DNA of 64,000 nucleotides from contig NZ_CP058350.1 of the NCBI RefSeq assembly GCF_005860795.2, positions 1,642,501-1,706,500 of the forward strand. The letters run 5' to 3'. The notes beneath the pieces are model-generated. The model worked only from the letters and a program-made list of their open reading frames with translations. It did not search any database and was not told the DNA's origin. The translations under genes and the position numbers were made by a program. The stretch comes from Peteryoungia desertarenae (GTDB taxonomy: Bacteria > Pseudomonadota > Alphaproteobacteria > Rhizobiales > Rhizobiaceae). Shown in pieces: positions 43,672 through 52,633 of this stretch (the first letter of the stretch is position 1; every line of letters starts with the position of its first letter).

Positions 43672-44565
43672 TCATTTGTCAGTGGGGGAGGGCTCGTTGG
43701 CCGTAGGCTCTGCACTTGCCTTTCCATTGGAGAGATAAGTGTCGAAGATCTGCTCCATGTTTTTCTGGTAGCTTTTCTGCACCTCCAGGCCACTGTCGAA
43801 CATGGCGTTGACCAGGTCTGTCATGCCTTTCTGGACATCTGTTTCCGCTGGCTTGGCAGATGCCTTTTGTGTTTCCGCCGCAGGTTTTGCGCCATATCCC
43901 GCGGCCATCATATCCTGAAAGGCCTTGGCGAAGGGATTATCCATGAACGGGTTCCCGTTGCCTGCTGCCGGGGCCGGTTTCTGTTGCTGTCCCATCATCT
44001 CCTGAAAGGCGCGAGTGAACGGATTGTCGAAGAGGTTCATCTCAGGCTTTGGCGGTGCCTTGGGAGCAAAACCGGACGCTTCTAGCCACTGCTGCACCAT
44101 CGGACCCATGGGTGTTCCGGTAAACATGTTGGCGGGAGCCATCTGCCCTGTCGTCTGTTTGAACAGGCCGCCCATGATCGTGTCTGCCATGACCGGCAAC
44201 ATCTGCTTCAAGACATCCTGACCGATCCCTGTCATCTGGGCTGCTTGAGCCGCTATCGCGCGCGAGACGTCTTTCGAGCCGAAGAGCTGTGCCAATACCT
44301 GATTGCCATCGGCAATCCCCTGTGGCGTGAAGGCCTTGCTCAGATCCTCAAAATACTGGCCATAATTCCCGCTCGTCATCGAGGACATCAGGTTGGAAAA
44401 GTCGAAGGGGTTTGTGGCGTTGCGCTTCAGGCCGGAGGAAAAGGCCGGCATGAGCGCGGCCATGGCCTTCGCCGTCTGCTCCTGGGCAAGGCCAAACTGC
44501 TTCGCCATCGCTTCCATGGCCGTGCCATTTTGCGCCTGAAGCATCATGTCAAACAGTGGCATCAT
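43672..44565 (-). CDS. DUF937 family protein
   Basis: A 297-residue protein. The DUF937-like repeat occupies about residues 15-135 (QFGLAQEQTAKAMAALMPAF, QMLPVMADTIMGGLFKQT). The C-terminal half is rich in Ala, Pro, Met and Gln with two copies of an NPF-x-AFQ(D/E)MM pattern (DNPFTRAFQEMM and DNPFAKAFQDMM), about 38 residues apart, probably flexible repeats. No function known. Start: the first ATG at 44565, just after a GGAGATA. Last gene of the run gshA-DUF937. Confidence 0.78.
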   Translation of the reverse strand: MMPLFDMMLQAQNGTAMEAMAKQFGLAQEQTAKAMAALMPAFSSGLKRNATNPFDFSNLMSSMTSGNYGQYFEDLSKAFTPQGIADGNQVLAQLFGSKDVSRAIAAQAAQMTGIGQDVLKQMLPVMADTIMGGLFKQTTGQMAPANMFTGTPMGPMVQQWLEASGFAPKAPPKPEMNLFDNPFTRAFQEMMGQQQKPAPAAGNGNPFMDNPFAKAFQDMMAAGYGAKPAAETQKASAKPAETDVQKGMTDLVNAMFDSGLEVQKSYQKNMEQIFDTYLSNGKASAEPTANEPSPTDK

Positions 44566-44699
44566 TTCGCATATCTCCTCGATGCATTCAGTCCCGCTGA
44601 AGCACTATAGCGCGAAATCATTGTCCGCAAACAGCTATTTGGTTCAGAGCGCGTATGATGCCGTTGGTCCCCGCAAAACGCCTGGAGACGTGACAAACG

Positions 44700-46073
44700 T
44701 CAATACTGGTATTCTTCGAACACCGGTTCGACACTGCCGTTCCAGCGACCATTGTAGAGAGACAGGAGGTCGTCGGCGAGCGTGGTGCGCTTGGCAACCA
44801 CTTCATCGAGCGGCCCGAGAAAGACACTTTCGTCCTGGCCTTCGCCGTTCAAACGCGCGCGTGCCATCAATCCCTGACGGGAGATCGCGATGACATCGCG
44901 GGCAACGGCTGCTACCTCGCGCCCTTGGATGGTGGCGGCAAGACCCTTCGCGGGCACGGCGTCGCGCATGGAAACGACGTCTTCGAATGTCCAGTCGGCT
45001 GTCAGTTCATCAGCCGCCGCAAGGGCGGCATCGTCATAAAGCAGTCCGACCCAGAAGGCAGGAAGAGCACAGATACGACGCCATGGTCCGCCATCGGCAC
45101 CGCGCATTTCAAGAAACCGCTTCAGGCGGACTTCAGGAAAAAGCGTGGAAAGATGATTTGTCCAGTCGCCAAGCTGGGGTTGCCAGTCTGCAATTTCGCC
45201 CTTCAGAGCGCCATCCATGAACTGGCGGAAGGTGATGTGTGTGCAGTCATGATAGCGCCCGTCACGAACGACAAAATACATCGGGACGTCGATCGCCCAG
45301 CGAACATAGTCGCCGAATGTGAAGTCCTTCGAGAAGGTGAAGGGCAGCACGCCTGCGCGCTGATTGTCCGTGTCGCGCCAGATATTCCCGCGCCAGGACA
45401 AAAGACCGTTGGGCTTTCCTTCCGTGAACGGGGACGAGGCAAAAAGTGCGGTCGCAATCGACTGCAGCTTCATCGACACTCGCATCTTCTGCCGCATGTC
45501 CGCTTCCGACGCAAAGTCGAGATTCACCTGGATCGTGCAGGTGCGGTACATCATGTCGAGACCCTGGCTGCCAACCTTGGGCATGTAGCGGGTCATGATC
45601 CCGTAGCGCGATTTCGGCATGCGGGGCGTTTCATCCAGCGTCCATTTCGGGCTGCCACCGAGGCCGAGAAAACGGATCCCCATGGGTTCCGCCACATCGC
45701 GCAGCACGGCCAGATGAAGGTTGGATTCGCGACAGGTTTCATGCAGCGTCTCAAGCGGTGCACCGGAGAGTTCGAACTGGCCGCCCGGCTCGATGGAAAT
45801 GGCCCCCATGCCGGACTTTTCGCCAAGCCCGATGATGTTGTCCCCATCCATGATCGGATCCCAGCCAAGCTTTGCCTGCATGCCATGCAGCAGTGCCTGA
45901 ATGCTTCGTTCTCCGAAATAGGGAACCGCGCTGTTATCAGCGCGATAGAAGGCAAATTTCTCGTGTTCGGTGCCGATCCGAAATGCCTCTTTCGACTTGC
46001 TGCCTTCGGCCAGATAAGCGGCCATGTCGTCAATGCTGCCAAGCGGGCGCTGGTCTGTCGTATCGCGGGCCAT
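44700..46073 (-). CDS. gshA: Glutamate-cysteine ligase, plant/alphaproteobacterial type
   Basis: A 457-residue enzyme joining L-glutamate and L-cysteine with ATP, the first step of glutathione synthesis. It has RIGTEHEKFAFYR near residue 35, GDNIIGLGEKSGMGAISIEP near 100, and the middle region with the WMDGALKGEIADWQPQ-like segment FRQFMDGALKGEIADW near 285. Sequence and length fit the plant-type GshA of Rhizobiales rather than the E. coli form. It is 165 bp after rsmE on the same strand. Confidence 0.94.
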   Translation of the reverse strand: MARDTTDQRPLGSIDDMAAYLAEGSKSKEAFRIGTEHEKFAFYRADNSAVPYFGERSIQALLHGMQAKLGWDPIMDGDNIIGLGEKSGMGAISIEPGGQFELSGAPLETLHETCRESNLHLAVLRDVAEPMGIRFLGLGGSPKWTLDETPRMPKSRYGIMTRYMPKVGSQGLDMMYRTCTIQVNLDFASEADMRQKMRVSMKLQSIATALFASSPFTEGKPNGLLSWRGNIWRDTDNQRAGVLPFTFSKDFTFGDYVRWAIDVPMYFVVRDGRYHDCTHITFRQFMDGALKGEIADWQPQLGDWTNHLSTLFPEVRLKRFLEMRGADGGPWRRICALPAFWVGLLYDDAALAAADELTADWTFEDVVSMRDAVPAKGLAATIQGREVAAVARDVIAISRQGLMARARLNGEGQDESVFLGPLDEVVAKRTTLADDLLSLYNGRWNGSVEPVFEEYQY

Positions 46074-46237
46074 GAAGCAAACCTTGTATGGGCGTCAATC
46101 GGCATGCCCGGCAGGCATACCGAGCCAATCGATCTGGTGATTGAACCGGAATTTCTTCCTGTGCAAGTGAAAAACTCTCATGCTGAGGTCAAAAAACCAA
46201 AAGCGACGGATAGCGCAAGTAACGCGTCGTGACGCGG

Positions 46238-46975
46238 TTAATGCCAGTCGCCAATGGTCGCCTGAACGACCGCAAGTGCTGCAACGGCGGCCGTGTCGGC
46301 CCGTAATATGCGAGGACCAAGCGGAATTGCAGTGACGAAAGGCAATCCTCTCAGCAACTGACGTTCGTCTTCGGAAAATCCGCCTTCCGGGCCCACAAGC
46401 AGCGCCAGCGATCTGTCTTTCACCTCGGCCAGCGCCTCGACCGGGTTTTGCGTTCCGCTGTCTTCGTCGCAGAAAATGATCCGTCGCTTCGGGTCCCAAT
46501 TCTCCAGCAGGTTTCTCAACTTCACACCGTCGCGAACTTCCGGGATGGAAAGTATCCCGCATTGTTCTGCCGCTTCGGTCGCATTCGCCTGCAGGCGTTC
46601 GATGCTGCCGATCTTGCCCTGGACATGTTGGGTCACAACAGGCTGAAGAATGCCGGCCCCCATTTCGACCGCCTTCTGCACCAGATAATCCATGCGACCG
46701 ACTTTCAAGGGTGCAAAGAGAAAATGCAGGTCCGACGCTTCAGGCTGAGGTCTTGTTTGCTCGACAGGGACCAGATCGATCTTCTTGCGCGTCGGAAAGC
46801 TGACCTTCACCTTCCACTCGCCGTCCCGACCGTTGAAGGCGAGAAGCTCGGCATCTTCCTGCAGGCGCAGCACGTTGGCGAGATAGTTAAACTGTTCTGG
46901 CGTTGTGGCAAAAGCTCTCGCTTCGACCAGTTCGGCTTCGACGAACAGGCGTTGCATCCGATAATTCGCGCGCAT
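46238..46975 (-). CDS. rsmE: 16S rRNA (uracil-1498-N3)-methyltransferase RsmE
   Basis: A 245-residue SPOUT methyltransferase. The N-terminal PUA-like domain ([15 protein letters not shown] type segment, here [17 protein letters not shown]) is followed by the SPOUT knot motifs [17 protein letters not shown] near residue 195 and [18 protein letters not shown] near 222. It modifies U1498 in the decoding centre. GGAGG lies before the ATG at 46975; an ATG six codons later is possible. Confidence 0.93.
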   Translation of the reverse strand: MRANYRMQRLFVEAELVEARAFATTPEQFNYLANVLRLQEDAELLAFNGRDGEWKVKVSFPTRKKIDLVPVEQTRPQPEASDLHFLFAPLKVGRMDYLVQKAVEMGAGILQPVVTQHVQGKIGSIERLQANATEAAEQCGILSIPEVRDGVKLRNLLENWDPKRRIIFCDEDSGTQNPVEALAEVKDRSLALLVGPEGGFSEDERQLLRGLPFVTAIPLGPRILRADTAAVAALAVVQATIGDWH

Positions 46976-47031
46976 TGCGGCCTCCGCGAGGTGGCTTTGG
47001 ACTTTGTGTCCCCTTCAGACAGTCTGTCGGG

Positions 47032-48537
47032 TCAAAGGGCGAGGAAAGACATAACCAAAAACAACATCCCCGCAAGGGTCGCTGATGCCGGAACCGTGAT
47101 GATCCAGGCTGCGACGATTGTCATGAAGTGCGAACGCCGCACCAGATAGCGTCGCCGCAACTCCTCCGGGTTGCGTTCCGGCTTGGGCTCGATTTCGTAG
47201 CGCCCGGACTTCATCTGCATATAGGCGATGCGGCGCTTGGAGTTGCGGGTATACCATTCACGAAAGAAGCCTACGCCAAAGACCGCGCCAACGGCGATAT
47301 GCGTGGAACTGACAGGCAGGCCAAGCGCCGAGGCCATGATGACCGTCACCGCTGCCGAGAGAGACACGCAATAGGCCCGCATCGGATTGAGCTTGGTGAT
47401 CTGCTCGCCCACCAGGCGGATCAGTCGCGGTCCGAAGAGAAGCAGGCCAAGCGAAATGCCGACAGCGCCGATCAGCATGACCCAGAAAGGTATCGCGACG
47501 GCGCTGGAGACCTCTCGCGACTGCGCTGCATGGACGATGGCCGAGAGGGGGCCGATGGCATTGGCAACATCATTGGCACCATGCGCAAAGGACAGCAATG
47601 CTGCGGAAAAAATGAGCGGATAGCGGAAGAGTTTACGCAGGGACTGGTTGCGGTTCTCAAGACCTTCTGATTGGCGCCGGATGAGCGGAACGCTGCCGAA
47701 CCAGGCCGCAACTCCGAAAATGACGCCGATCAGCAGTGCCTGGCCCATGCTGATGGCAATGATCTTGTTCAGCCCCTTGAGTGCGAGATAGGCGGCAAAT
47801 GCGCCGGTCATGATGCCGATCAGGATCGGAACCCATCGGCGTGCCGATGAGATCTTGTCTTCCCGGTAGATGATGAATTCCTTGATAAAGGCAAGAAACA
47901 GCGCGGCAATAATGCCGCCAAGGACCGGCGAAACCACCCAACTTGCGGCGATTCCGGCCATCACCGGCCAGTTGACGGCAGACAGACCGGCGGCGGCAAT
48001 ACCTGCCCCCATCACGCCGCCGACGACGGCATGGGTTGTGGAGACCGGCGCACCGAGCCAGGTCGCAAGGTTGATCCAGAGCGCGGAAGACAGAAGCGCC
48101 GCCATCATCGCCCATATGAACACATCGGCTCTTGCGACCATGCTCGGATCAAGGATACCCCGCGAAATCGTCGAGACGACATCGCCCCCCGCGATCATCG
48201 CGCCCGCAGATTCAAAGACGACTGCAATTCCGAGCGCCACCCCCATGCTCATTGCACGGGAGCCGACCGCCGGGCCGACATTGTTCGTCACGTCATTGGC
48301 GCCGATGTTCATGGCCATATAGGCGCCAATGGCAGCCGCCGCGATGATGATTGCGGCGCCGGGCCGGTCCATGACCGAGGCACCCGCCAGAACGGTCGCC
48401 AGAACCAGAAAGATCAGGCCGATCCCCACCGGCACGAAACCGCGTGACACGTGCTGGGTCGCTTCTTCGACGGAAGCAATCTTGTCAAGATCCTTATCGA
48501 GCGTAGGCTTGACGAGTTTGGGGACGGATTTGGCCAT
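47032..48537 (-). CDS. PiT-family inorganic phosphate transporter
   Basis: A 501-residue membrane protein with about 11 membrane segments. It carries the duplicated PiT signature GANDVTNNVGPAVGSRAMS near residue 92 and SFAHGANDVANAIGPLSAI near 320, which marks low-affinity phosphate/metal symport. The start at 48537 avoids a GTG-started leader. In rhizobia a PiT carrier usually works with a PhoU-like partner; none is seen adjacent here. The C-terminus has two terminal membrane segments ending in SFLAL. Confidence 0.92.
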   Translation of the reverse strand: MAKSVPKLVKPTLDKDLDKIASVEEATQHVSRGFVPVGIGLIFLVLATVLAGASVMDRPGAAIIIAAAAIGAYMAMNIGANDVTNNVGPAVGSRAMSMGVALGIAVVFESAGAMIAGGDVVSTISRGILDPSMVARADVFIWAMMAALLSSALWINLATWLGAPVSTTHAVVGGVMGAGIAAAGLSAVNWPVMAGIAASWVVSPVLGGIIAALFLAFIKEFIIYREDKISSARRWVPILIGIMTGAFAAYLALKGLNKIIAISMGQALLIGVIFGVAAWFGSVPLIRRQSEGLENRNQSLRKLFRYPLIFSAALLSFAHGANDVANAIGPLSAIVHAAQSREVSSAVAIPFWVMLIGAVGISLGLLLFGPRLIRLVGEQITKLNPMRAYCVSLSAAVTVIMASALGLPVSSTHIAVGAVFGVGFFREWYTRNSKRRIAYMQMKSGRYEIEPKPERNPEELRRRYLVRRSHFMTIVAAWIITVPASATLAGMLFLVMSFLAL

Positions 48538-48708
48538 GGTTGAAGTCTTCCCGGGCGGATCTGTGTCCACTCCCTCTTTTCAGTCCTCTGTTGGATCTTG
48601 AAGTCGGAGCGGCTCGAATGGTTCTGCCGCCGCATCAACGAAGGCAATCAAAGCCCCTAATCTTCTTGGGGCCGGCCTTCAATATGACAGTTTTGTGACA
48701 GTGCCGAT

Positions 48709-49209
48709 TTATGCGGCCTGTACCGATTTTTTTCGGCTTTGTGGCACCGTTTTTCCAAATTCCAGGAACAGTGCCTTCAGTTCGGGTTCATCGACCCGTG
48801 CGGCTGCTTCCTCGCAGCTGACCCAGTCCAGCACACGGCTCCCCGCCTCCGGGAAGTCGCGCACCATATCCTTCACTTCAAGCGCATGCACCTGTACGCG
48901 GCAAGGAACCTTCAAGTCACCTTTCATCCGCTTCTGGTAAGTGTAATGACCGAGTGGTTCGCGCTGAGCCTTGCCCTTCACGCCCGCCTCTTCGAACGCT
49001 TCCCGTTCAGCGATCGCGTGTGGCAACTTGCTCTTCATGTGCCAGCCTTTGGGTATGACCCAGCGGCCTGTATCGCGACTGGTAATAACCAGGACCTCCA
49101 AGGTTCCTGACTTCTTCTGCCTGCGAAAGCAGATCGCGGCAAACTGCTGCCGCGGTGGACGTCGCAGCATCAGTTTGATTTCAGAGGCGATACGCTCGAA
49201 GATACCCAA
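48709..49209 (-). CDS. Nudix hydrolase
   Basis: A 166-residue Nudix protein. The Nudix box is GWHMKSKLPHAIAEREAFEEAGV-like: Gly at its start, then Lys where most families have the first Glu, then REAFEEAGV with the metal-binding Glu residues intact. This variant is common in the alphaproteobacterial group that resembles diphosphoinositol/diadenosine polyphosphate hydrolases. The substrate is unknown. Located between the phosphate transporter and the mannosylfructose genes, on the same strand as both. Confidence 0.85.
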   Translation of the reverse strand: MGIFERIASEIKLMLRRPPRQQFAAICFRRQKKSGTLEVLVITSRDTGRWVIPKGWHMKSKLPHAIAEREAFEEAGVKGKAQREPLGHYTYQKRMKGDLKVPCRVQVHALEVKDMVRDFPEAGSRVLDWVSCEEAAARVDEPELKALFLEFGKTVPQSRKKSVQAA

Positions 49210-49402
49210 TGGAATTCCACCTCGATTCGCTAAATTAAGAAAGCATCATTGCGTCACCAATCAAAGACGATTGCAAGTCGCGTCTCTGTGTTTCCGGTCC
49301 TGGTTACCGCTCCCTCAATGAGCGGCGAATCGGTACAGGGACCAGAAAGCGGCATAGTATGTCCGATTGACGATGGCTTGCCGTTTTCGGACCCTTGTCC
49401 GG

Positions 49403-50149
49403 TCACGTTTTCGTCACTACCCCGAAGCGCATCAGACCTTCGATGACACCCAAGGCTTCGCGACCTTGTGTGTGGACCATACGCCGGTTTTCCTGCGTCA
49501 GCCTGACCAGTTCAGGGAGCGCATTGGCCGGGATGATGCCCCTGACATCCGGTAGATCGAACATGCCGCGATCATTGCCGGTATCACCAGCGACGAGCAC
49601 TTCATCGAGACCAATGCCAAGCCGTCGACAAAGCCAGGTCAAAGCCTGTCCCTTGTCCGCGACCTTTGGAATGACGTCGAGGTCACGCTGACTGGAATAA
49701 ACGATCCGTGCTTTGATGCCCGAACTGGCAATCTGCTGTTCCAGTTCCCCAATATCTTCCGCTGTCGCGCCATGCAGGAACCAACTCGATTTGAAATCAT
49801 GCTGAAAACGCTCGGGTTGGCGCGTCAAACGCTCCATGCTTTCAAGCAGTGCATTGATTGCGGCAACGTCAAAGCCCTCACGAAGCCTATGAGTATACTC
49901 CTCGGCAAGGGACCGTTCGGCGTTGCTGTGGACCATCGTCCCAACACCTCCGATCACGTAGTCCGGTGCCGGAAGACCCTCTTGGGCGGTGAAAGCAAGA
50001 ATATCTTCAACCAGACGACCGCTGTTGTAGACGAGAAGCGGGCGTGTTTTTGCTTCAAGCCTTGCCCAGTAGCCGGCGAACTCAGCAGATGCCTTGCGGT
50101 CTCCGGCAAGTGTTCCGTCGATATCGGATGAGAAGAGACGAACCGGTTT
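49403..50149 (-). CDS. mfppB: Mannosylfructose-phosphate phosphatase (HAD, sucrose-phosphatase-like)
   Basis: About 249 residues (an upstream ATG overlaps the preceding gene; start ATG 50152). The HAD nucleophile motif is SSDIDGTLAGDR near residue 9, motif II YNSGR near 41, and the late motif VLVAGDTGNDRGMF near 190, typical of the sucrose-phosphatase-like group. It sits directly after a glycosyltransferase with which it overlaps by four bases, as in Agrobacterium, where this pair makes the compatible solute mannosylfructose. The role is assigned by gene pairing and family; a plain sucrose-phosphate phosphatase is the alternative. Confidence 0.85.
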   Translation of the reverse strand, partial: KPVRLFSSDIDGTLAGDRKASAEFAGYWARLEAKTRPLLVYNSGRLVEDILAFTAQEGLPAPDYVIGGVGTMVHSNAERSLAEEYTHRLREGFDVAAINALLESMERLTRQPERFQHDFKSSWFLHGATAEDIGELEQQIASSGIKARIVYSSQRDLDVIPKVADKGQALTWLCRRLGIGLDEVLVAGDTGNDRGMFDLPDVRGIIPANALPELVRLTQENRRMVHTQGREALGVIEGLMRFGVVTKT

Positions 50150-51486
50150 CAATCGCCGTCATTCCATGGTTCGGACCAGTCCGTCTCTTCCAAAGCCTGC
50201 GCAACGGGCCGACCCTCGACGAGAGCCACAAGTTGCTGGGCAATTCCGGTCCAGGTGAAGAGGCTGCGCGCCTTGTGAGCCCCCATGCGCGACAAACGCC
50301 CATAAAGCCGCTGATGCTTGAAGGGTTTCATCATGGTGATGCCCAGATCTTCCTTGTCAAAGGGATCGGCAAAGAGTGCATGACGTCCATAGCTGATCGC
50401 GCGGAAAAGCCCCCCGTGGACAGTAACCACCGTGGGCGTGCCGCTCGCCATGGCCTCAATCGCCGTCATGCCAAATGGCTCATAGCGGCTCGACAGGACG
50501 AACATATCGGCGGCGCGGTAGTAATCCGGCAGATCCTCGTCGGCGATGAAGCCGGAGAAGTCGACCTTGTCTTCGATCTTCAGTTCCTTCACCCGAGACT
50601 TGAGTTCGTCCAGGATCTTCTGCTCATGCGGGTCCAGATTTTCACCGCCCAGTGCAAGGTGCAGTCTTGCATCCGGCACACGCTCTGCCATCACGGAGAA
50701 ACCGTCTATCAGCAGGTCATAACCCTTGTTGGTTGCCAGTCGACCGAGCGCAAGCACGGTCTTGCCGGTGAAGCCGATACGGTTCCGGATCATCTGGCGC
50801 GACGATTCCGAGACCGGATAGAAACGGTTGTCGTCATAGCCCGGCGGGATCATGTGGACACGATTGCGAGCAAGCCCATAGTCTTCTGTCAGCATGTCGA
50901 GCTGGATCGGCGTTGTCGCAATGACCAGCTGGCAGCTGCGATAGACGATCAGCTCATGCTGAATACGTTCCTTGAAGTTGAATTCTTCTTCAAACTTGTC
51001 CGCCCGCTCTGGATAGTCGGTTTCCATCTGCCGCTTCTTCCAGATACCGAGCGAGTGCGGTGTATGAATGTGCGGAATGCCGAGTGCCTCTGAAAGACGC
51101 TGGCCGGCAACACCGGCATCCCAGTAGTGGCTGTTGATGAACAGGTAGGAAAGCCCCTCCCGTTTGATGTAGCGCAGCGCCTTCTCGTTCCATTCGTTCA
51201 GGTAGCGATGCAGGTATTCCTTCGCAATGAAATCCCGCCCGCCGCAGGGGATGCGGACGACGCGGACATTCTCGTCCACCTCGTCAATTTCCGGCTGATC
51301 TTCAAAACGTCGGGTGTAAACATCGACCTTATGGCCCAGCTGGGCGAGCTTTTTCGCCAGTTCAAGCACGTAAACAACCTGGCCGCCGGTATCGGCGGCT
51401 CCAAGAGGCGGATGTGCCGCAACATAACCATGGGTGGACACAAGCGCGATACGAGGCGTCTCATGCGGGTCAGTATTTGGTGTCAT
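50149..51486 (-). CDS. mfpsA: Mannosylfructose-phosphate synthase (GT4, sucrose-phosphate-synthase-like)
   Basis: A 445-residue glycosyltransferase. The N-terminal acceptor domain has LGAADTGGQVVYVLELAKKL near residue 30 and HTPHSLG near 140; the donor domain has the GT4 motif RYEPFGMTAIEAMASGTPTV, with its two Glu residues, near 335. The pair with the HAD phosphatase matches mfpsA-mfppB of Agrobacterium, which joins GDP-mannose to fructose-6-phosphate. Start: ATG 51486 (GTG 51495 also open). Likely osmotic-stress protection. Upstream is a GGAAC sequence, but a stress-sigma promoter is not convincing. Confidence 0.85.
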   Translation of the reverse strand: MTPNTDPHETPRIALVSTHGYVAAHPPLGAADTGGQVVYVLELAKKLAQLGHKVDVYTRRFEDQPEIDEVDENVRVVRIPCGGRDFIAKEYLHRYLNEWNEKALRYIKREGLSYLFINSHYWDAGVAGQRLSEALGIPHIHTPHSLGIWKKRQMETDYPERADKFEEEFNFKERIQHELIVYRSCQLVIATTPIQLDMLTEDYGLARNRVHMIPPGYDDNRFYPVSESSRQMIRNRIGFTGKTVLALGRLATNKGYDLLIDGFSVMAERVPDARLHLALGGENLDPHEQKILDELKSRVKELKIEDKVDFSGFIADEDLPDYYRAADMFVLSSRYEPFGMTAIEAMASGTPTVVTVHGGLFRAISYGRHALFADPFDKEDLGITMMKPFKHQRLYGRLSRMGAHKARSLFTWTGIAQQLVALVEGRPVAQALEETDWSEPWNDGD

Positions 51487-51704
51487 ATTCCCCACTCAGA
51501 AAATTCGTTCGTATGAAGCGGATTAATAATGCACCAGAAGGGGAAGTGTTCCAAGTTTTTAGATAAAAATTTCTAAAACCAGTGATTTCCGCTGCAGTTT
51601 GACCCAGGTCGATATTCCGTCCTGATGCAAAAGAATGCACTACAGGTGAACCAAATGCGGCGTTTCCACCACTATGCCATGTCGAAAGTGATGAATGGCA
51701 GACA

Positions 51705-52271
51705 ATGACAGGCTCAGATCCCCGAAAACGTGCTCTTTATCGCTATCTGGCCGCAGCGGCGCGAACAGGCGACGAAAATGCCATTGCGCAACTCGCAAAA
51801 TTGTCCGCACCGAGCTTGCTGGCGCATGCAGCACGTCTCCTGCGCTCACGGGAGATGGCCGAAGACGCCGTTCAGGCGGCCTGGATCGAGATCATCCGCG
51901 GGCTGCCACGGCTCGTGGATGATACGGCCTTCTTGCCCTGGGCAATGAGGATTGTGAGCCGTAGGGTGGCTGCCATCATCCGCGATCGTCAAAAACAGCG
52001 AAAGCTTGCCAGTGAATGGTCGGTCGAGGTGGGGCTTGCGGGTTCAGCGCAGGCCCCGTCTGATCCGGATGCTGTATCTGTGAGGGCCATGATTGATCAG
52101 CTCGATCCGGCCCATCGTGCGGTCCTGGCGCTGTTTTACCTCGAAGAAATGAGCGTTGCCGAAGTCGCCCTGTCCCTCGACATTCCGACCGGCACCGTAA
52201 AGTCACGTTTGATGCATGCCCGCCAGAAGTTGCGGAATAGTCTTGAAGGAGACCTCAATGACCAAGATTGA
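51705..52271 (+). CDS. ECF-type RNA polymerase sigma factor
   Basis: A 188-residue sigma-70 factor of ECF type. Region 2 lies at about residues 20-85 (SREMAEDAVQAAWIEIIRGL) and region 4 at about 125-180 (LDPAHRAVLALFYLEEMSVA, ALSLDIPTGTVKSRLMHARQ). The linker is short. The next gene starts 14 bp before this one ends, so the two are coupled. The downstream membrane protein is the natural candidate for its anti-sigma factor. The signal is unknown. Confidence 0.92.
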   Translation: MTGSDPRKRALYRYLAAAARTGDENAIAQLAKLSAPSLLAHAARLLRSREMAEDAVQAAWIEIIRGLPRLVDDTAFLPWAMRIVSRRVAAIIRDRQKQRKLASEWSVEVGLAGSAQAPSDPDAVSVRAMIDQLDPAHRAVLALFYLEEMSVAEVALSLDIPTGTVKSRLMHARQKLRNSLEGDLNDQD

Positions 52272-52620
52272 CGATATGATCCGTGAAGCGCTGAAGGGTG
52301 CTGACCGCGATGTGCTCGGCCAGACCGAGGAACTGGGCTACTTCGCCCTGGGGCTCAGCCAGTTTCGCGGCAAGCTGGGTTGGGTGACCTGGGTCATCAT
52401 CGTCAGCCAGATCATCCTGTTTGGTGTCGGGGTCTGGTGCTTGATCGAAATGTTTCAGGCTGTCGAGACACTCTCTGCCATCCAGTGGGGAATTGGCGGT
52501 GCCGTCGCTCTGCTTGCATCTCTTCAGCTCAAGCTCAGCCTGATGCCGCAGATGCAGGCCGACCGCATCATTCGCGAATTGCGACGCATCGAGCTTCTGC
52601 TCGTCAGCAACAGATCCTGA
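52258..52620 (+). CDS. DUF6768 family membrane protein, candidate anti-sigma factor
   Basis: A 120-residue protein with an acidic cytoplasmic N-terminus (MTKIDDMIREALKGADRD), two membrane segments at about 42-62 and 72-92 (WVTWVIIVSQIILFGVGVW; IQWGIGGAVALLASLQLKL), and a basic C-terminal tail (QADRIIRELRRIELLLV). It matches the DUF6768 family of sigma-linked proteins. Overlap with the sigma gene and membrane location support a role in sequestering the sigma factor, but no test is available here. The ATG at 52258 has AAGGAG just upstream. Confidence 0.8.
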   Translation: MTKIDDMIREALKGADRDVLGQTEELGYFALGLSQFRGKLGWVTWVIIVSQIILFGVGVWCLIEMFQAVETLSAIQWGIGGAVALLASLQLKLSLMPQMQADRIIRELRRIELLLVSNRS

Positions 52621-52633
52621 TACATGTCTGTCT

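Noticed and set aside
44925..46232. Plus-strand open frame of 435 codons
   Set aside because: It is antisense to gshA, which is clearly real.
51500..51600. EcfG-type general stress promoter upstream of mfpsA
   Set aside because: A GGAAC is present on the minus strand, but the expected CGTT -10 part is replaced by ATTA at the usual spacing.
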